Below, in pieces: positions 62,543-64,000 of a stretch of 64,000 bases of DNA (position 1 is its first letter; every line of letters starts with the position of its first letter). Position numbers and translations under genes: made by a program. The DNA lies in NCBI GenBank assembly GCA_014529385.2, contig CM043955.1:147129640-147193639 (forward strand), read 5' to 3'. This stretch comes from Adiantum capillus-veneris. Lineage: Eukaryota; Streptophyta; Polypodiopsida; Polypodiales; Pteridaceae. The notes under the pieces were generated by a model. It was not told the origin of the DNA and ran no database searches. It was given only the letters and a program-made list of their open reading frames with translations.

Positions 62543-63660
62543 ATGTGGCGCCACAAGCCTGCAATAGAGCTAGGTGGGAAAATACATGCCGAAATTGAAA
62601 GAAGGGTAGTGCAAAGTGATCTCTCTGTTGGGAACTCCTTGATTGATTTTTATGCCAGGTGCGGACTCTTAGGTTTAGCAAAGGAAATGTTTGCAACACT
62701 TCCATACCGAGACGTGGTATCATGGACTTCAATGATTGGAGACTGCGTTGATCATGGTCATGGAGAGGAAGCATTGGAGTGTTTAGAACAAATGAGGGCA
62801 ATGGGCATCCCCCCAAATGCTGCTACCTATATATGTAGCTTGAAGGCTTGTGGCATCGTAAGTCTCATGAGGTTGAAAGAAAGGGTTTTCCGGCAAATAA
62901 CCTTGCTGCTAGCAATGTTGTGGTTGATATGTATTCCAAGTGTGGCATGCCTGATTTGGCACAGCAAGTATTTGACAAGCTTCATTTCAAGACATGGTCT
63001 CATGGACAACATTAATCGCTGGGTATGTTGGGCATGGTCAATGCGACAAGGCATTGGACAGTTTTGAAAGGATGCAATTGGGCAATGTCTCTCCAAATGC
63101 AATCACATACATCTGTATACTGAAGGCTGTAGATAGGGGATAAGAAATACATGCTGAATTGAAACGAAAGCAGGAGATGTAGAACAATCCTATCATTTGC
63201 AGCATGGTAATTGATATGTACACTAAGTGTGGGTCCCTTGATCGAGCACGCCAATCTTTTGATAGCCTTTGTCTCAAGGATGTGATTTCATGGGGACAAT
63301 GTTGATTGCAAGATACGTGGAAGACGACCAGGAAGAGGTAGCTATCAACTTCTTTGAAAAAATGCAACTTGAGGGGTGTTACTCCAAATGCTGCCCCCAT
63401 ATGTGTGCAGTTTGAAGGCATATGCTAGCATAGGAGCCATAGATAAGGTTGAAGAGATACATGAACAGATGGAGATAGAAGGCCTATTGGAGTTGGAACC
63501 AGTAATTGGAAACACCTTGGTAGGCTTGTATGCCCAACTGTGGTCGGCTAGCCAAAGCACAATCTGTCTTTGACAAGCTTGATAATCAAGATGTAGTCTC
63601 GTGGTCTGCAATGATTGGTGGCTTTGGGGAGCAGCAACAGATTGAAGGGATTGAATTGCA
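62543..63660 (+). pseudogene. PLS-type pentatricopeptide repeat (PPR) protein pseudogene
   Basis: The family binds organelle RNA and commonly directs C-to-U or U-to-C editing. The first stretch (62543-62860) is well preserved: ELGGKIHAEIERRVVQSDL, GNSLIDFYARCGLLGLAKEMF, then YRDVVSWTSMIGDC, ALECLEQM and SLKACG. After a frame change near 62870, repeats continue in other frames: HGLMDNINRW-type sequence with HGQCDKALDSFERMQ (about 63030-63090), then MVIDMYTKCGSLDRARQSF (63207-63260) and DVISW (63280). A last block reads FDKLDNQDVVSWSAMIGGFG (about 63570-63630). At least three frame changes and several stops, an absent N-terminus and no E or DYW domain mark it as dead. The repeat style suggests a fern or other early vascular plant. 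Confidence 0.85.
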
Positions 63661-63689
63661 GGCACCGATGACAGTCTTGCCTCCAACTG

Positions 63690-63898
63690 TCTGTGCTGCT
63701 GATGAGGATCCCTTGGAAGATTTTTGTGTGACCCGTAGCCCCGATGAGTTGCAGCAGCTCCAGCTCACCCTCAAGATCAACGGCGTGCCCTGCAAGCCTG
63801 CCCCGCTGCCGTGCAATCCTCTGACTTCGCTTCTCTAAATTCTTTGAAACAACTCCGTTTTACTTAGATTTTCCACTATAACTACGACTCTTTCAATT
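63690..63898 (+). pseudogene. Germin-like protein (cupin) N-terminal fragment
   Basis: AADEDPLEDFCVTRS and then INGVPCKPA match the start of mature germin-like proteins (DPDPLQDFCVADL, NG-x-PCK), extracellular manganese-binding cupins. The second conserved cysteine is present. After PCKPAP the frame is lost; another frame gives AVQSSDFASL, similar to the (V/T)..DF...L that follows in the family, so a one- or two-base shift is likely. No cupin barrel motifs are in the window. It continues directly, in one open frame, from the PPR remnant (63530-63838), so it is a chance or rearranged fusion. Confidence 0.6.
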
Positions 63899-64000
63899 TC
63901 TCTCTCAAGCACTTCTCTTCAGTAGAAGTATTAACCTCCAAAGGACTACTCTCATTGTGATGCAACCATTTTGAAAGGAAATGACAACCTTCTATGCTTC
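63899..64000. other. Window end, nothing recognised
   Basis: Short AT-rich sequence after the germin-like fragment; no feature can be supported. Confidence 0.5.

Overview
This window is plant nuclear DNA, most likely from a large, repeat-rich genome such as a fern or gymnosperm. The evidence is the mix of Ty3/Gypsy (Tat/Ogre-like and chromovirus), Ty1/Copia, Helitron, Penelope-like and L1-like pieces, plus a PLS-type pentatricopeptide (PPR) pseudogene and a germin-like fragment at the right end. The PPR wording (DVVSW, a helix ending in LKACG) suggests a fern, but that is an impression. I see no intact host gene, no tRNA or rRNA gene and no CRISPR array. Almost everything is nested mobile-element DNA with very long CT/GA, CA/TG and G/C tracts.

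Layout. 1-1427 is the 3' end of a plus-strand Tat-like element (E0) running in from the left. 4510-13260 is a minus-strand LTR element (E1) with both LTRs, PBS, PPT and gag, protease and accessory regions but no visible reverse transcriptase or integrase. 13491-14597 and 20234-22135 are two parts of a minus-strand Penelope-like element, split by a whole-length Copia element (14598-20228, target duplication ACCAT). 22362-22757 and 41051-42539 are two parts of a minus-strand Helitron Rep gene, split by E2 (22758-41050, target duplication GTTAT). E2 has E1-type LTRs but almost none of its own interior. It carries instead a plus-strand Tat-like element, P1 (from 23906), with gag, protease, RT, RNase H, integrase, a second protease-like domain and an accessory region, followed by the 5' part of another related element (P2, about 36190-40131).

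Element E3 (42545-45640, target duplication TCTTT) is an internally deleted Tat-like copy. 45646-49258 holds AT-rich DNA, an L1-type ORF1 without ORF2 between two CT arrays of about 105 bases, and a run of 51 G. E4 (49259-57832, target duplication TGTCT) is a minus-strand chromovirus with 1.6 kb LTRs. 57846-58450 has two CA-array-linked duplicated segments and a possible Helitron end. 58697-61400 is part of a minus-strand Copia element. 62543-63890 is the PPR pseudogene and the germin-like fragment.

The most unusual signals are in the Tat-like elements. Three of them share a region before the 3' LTR with repeated W-[VI]-P-K motifs, one (P1) has a second retropepsin-like domain after integrase, and one (E1) seems to be a gag-protease-only family that still has good ends. 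P1 and P2 leaders carry spaced 22-base palindromes in a decayed tandem repeat of about 140-150 bases.
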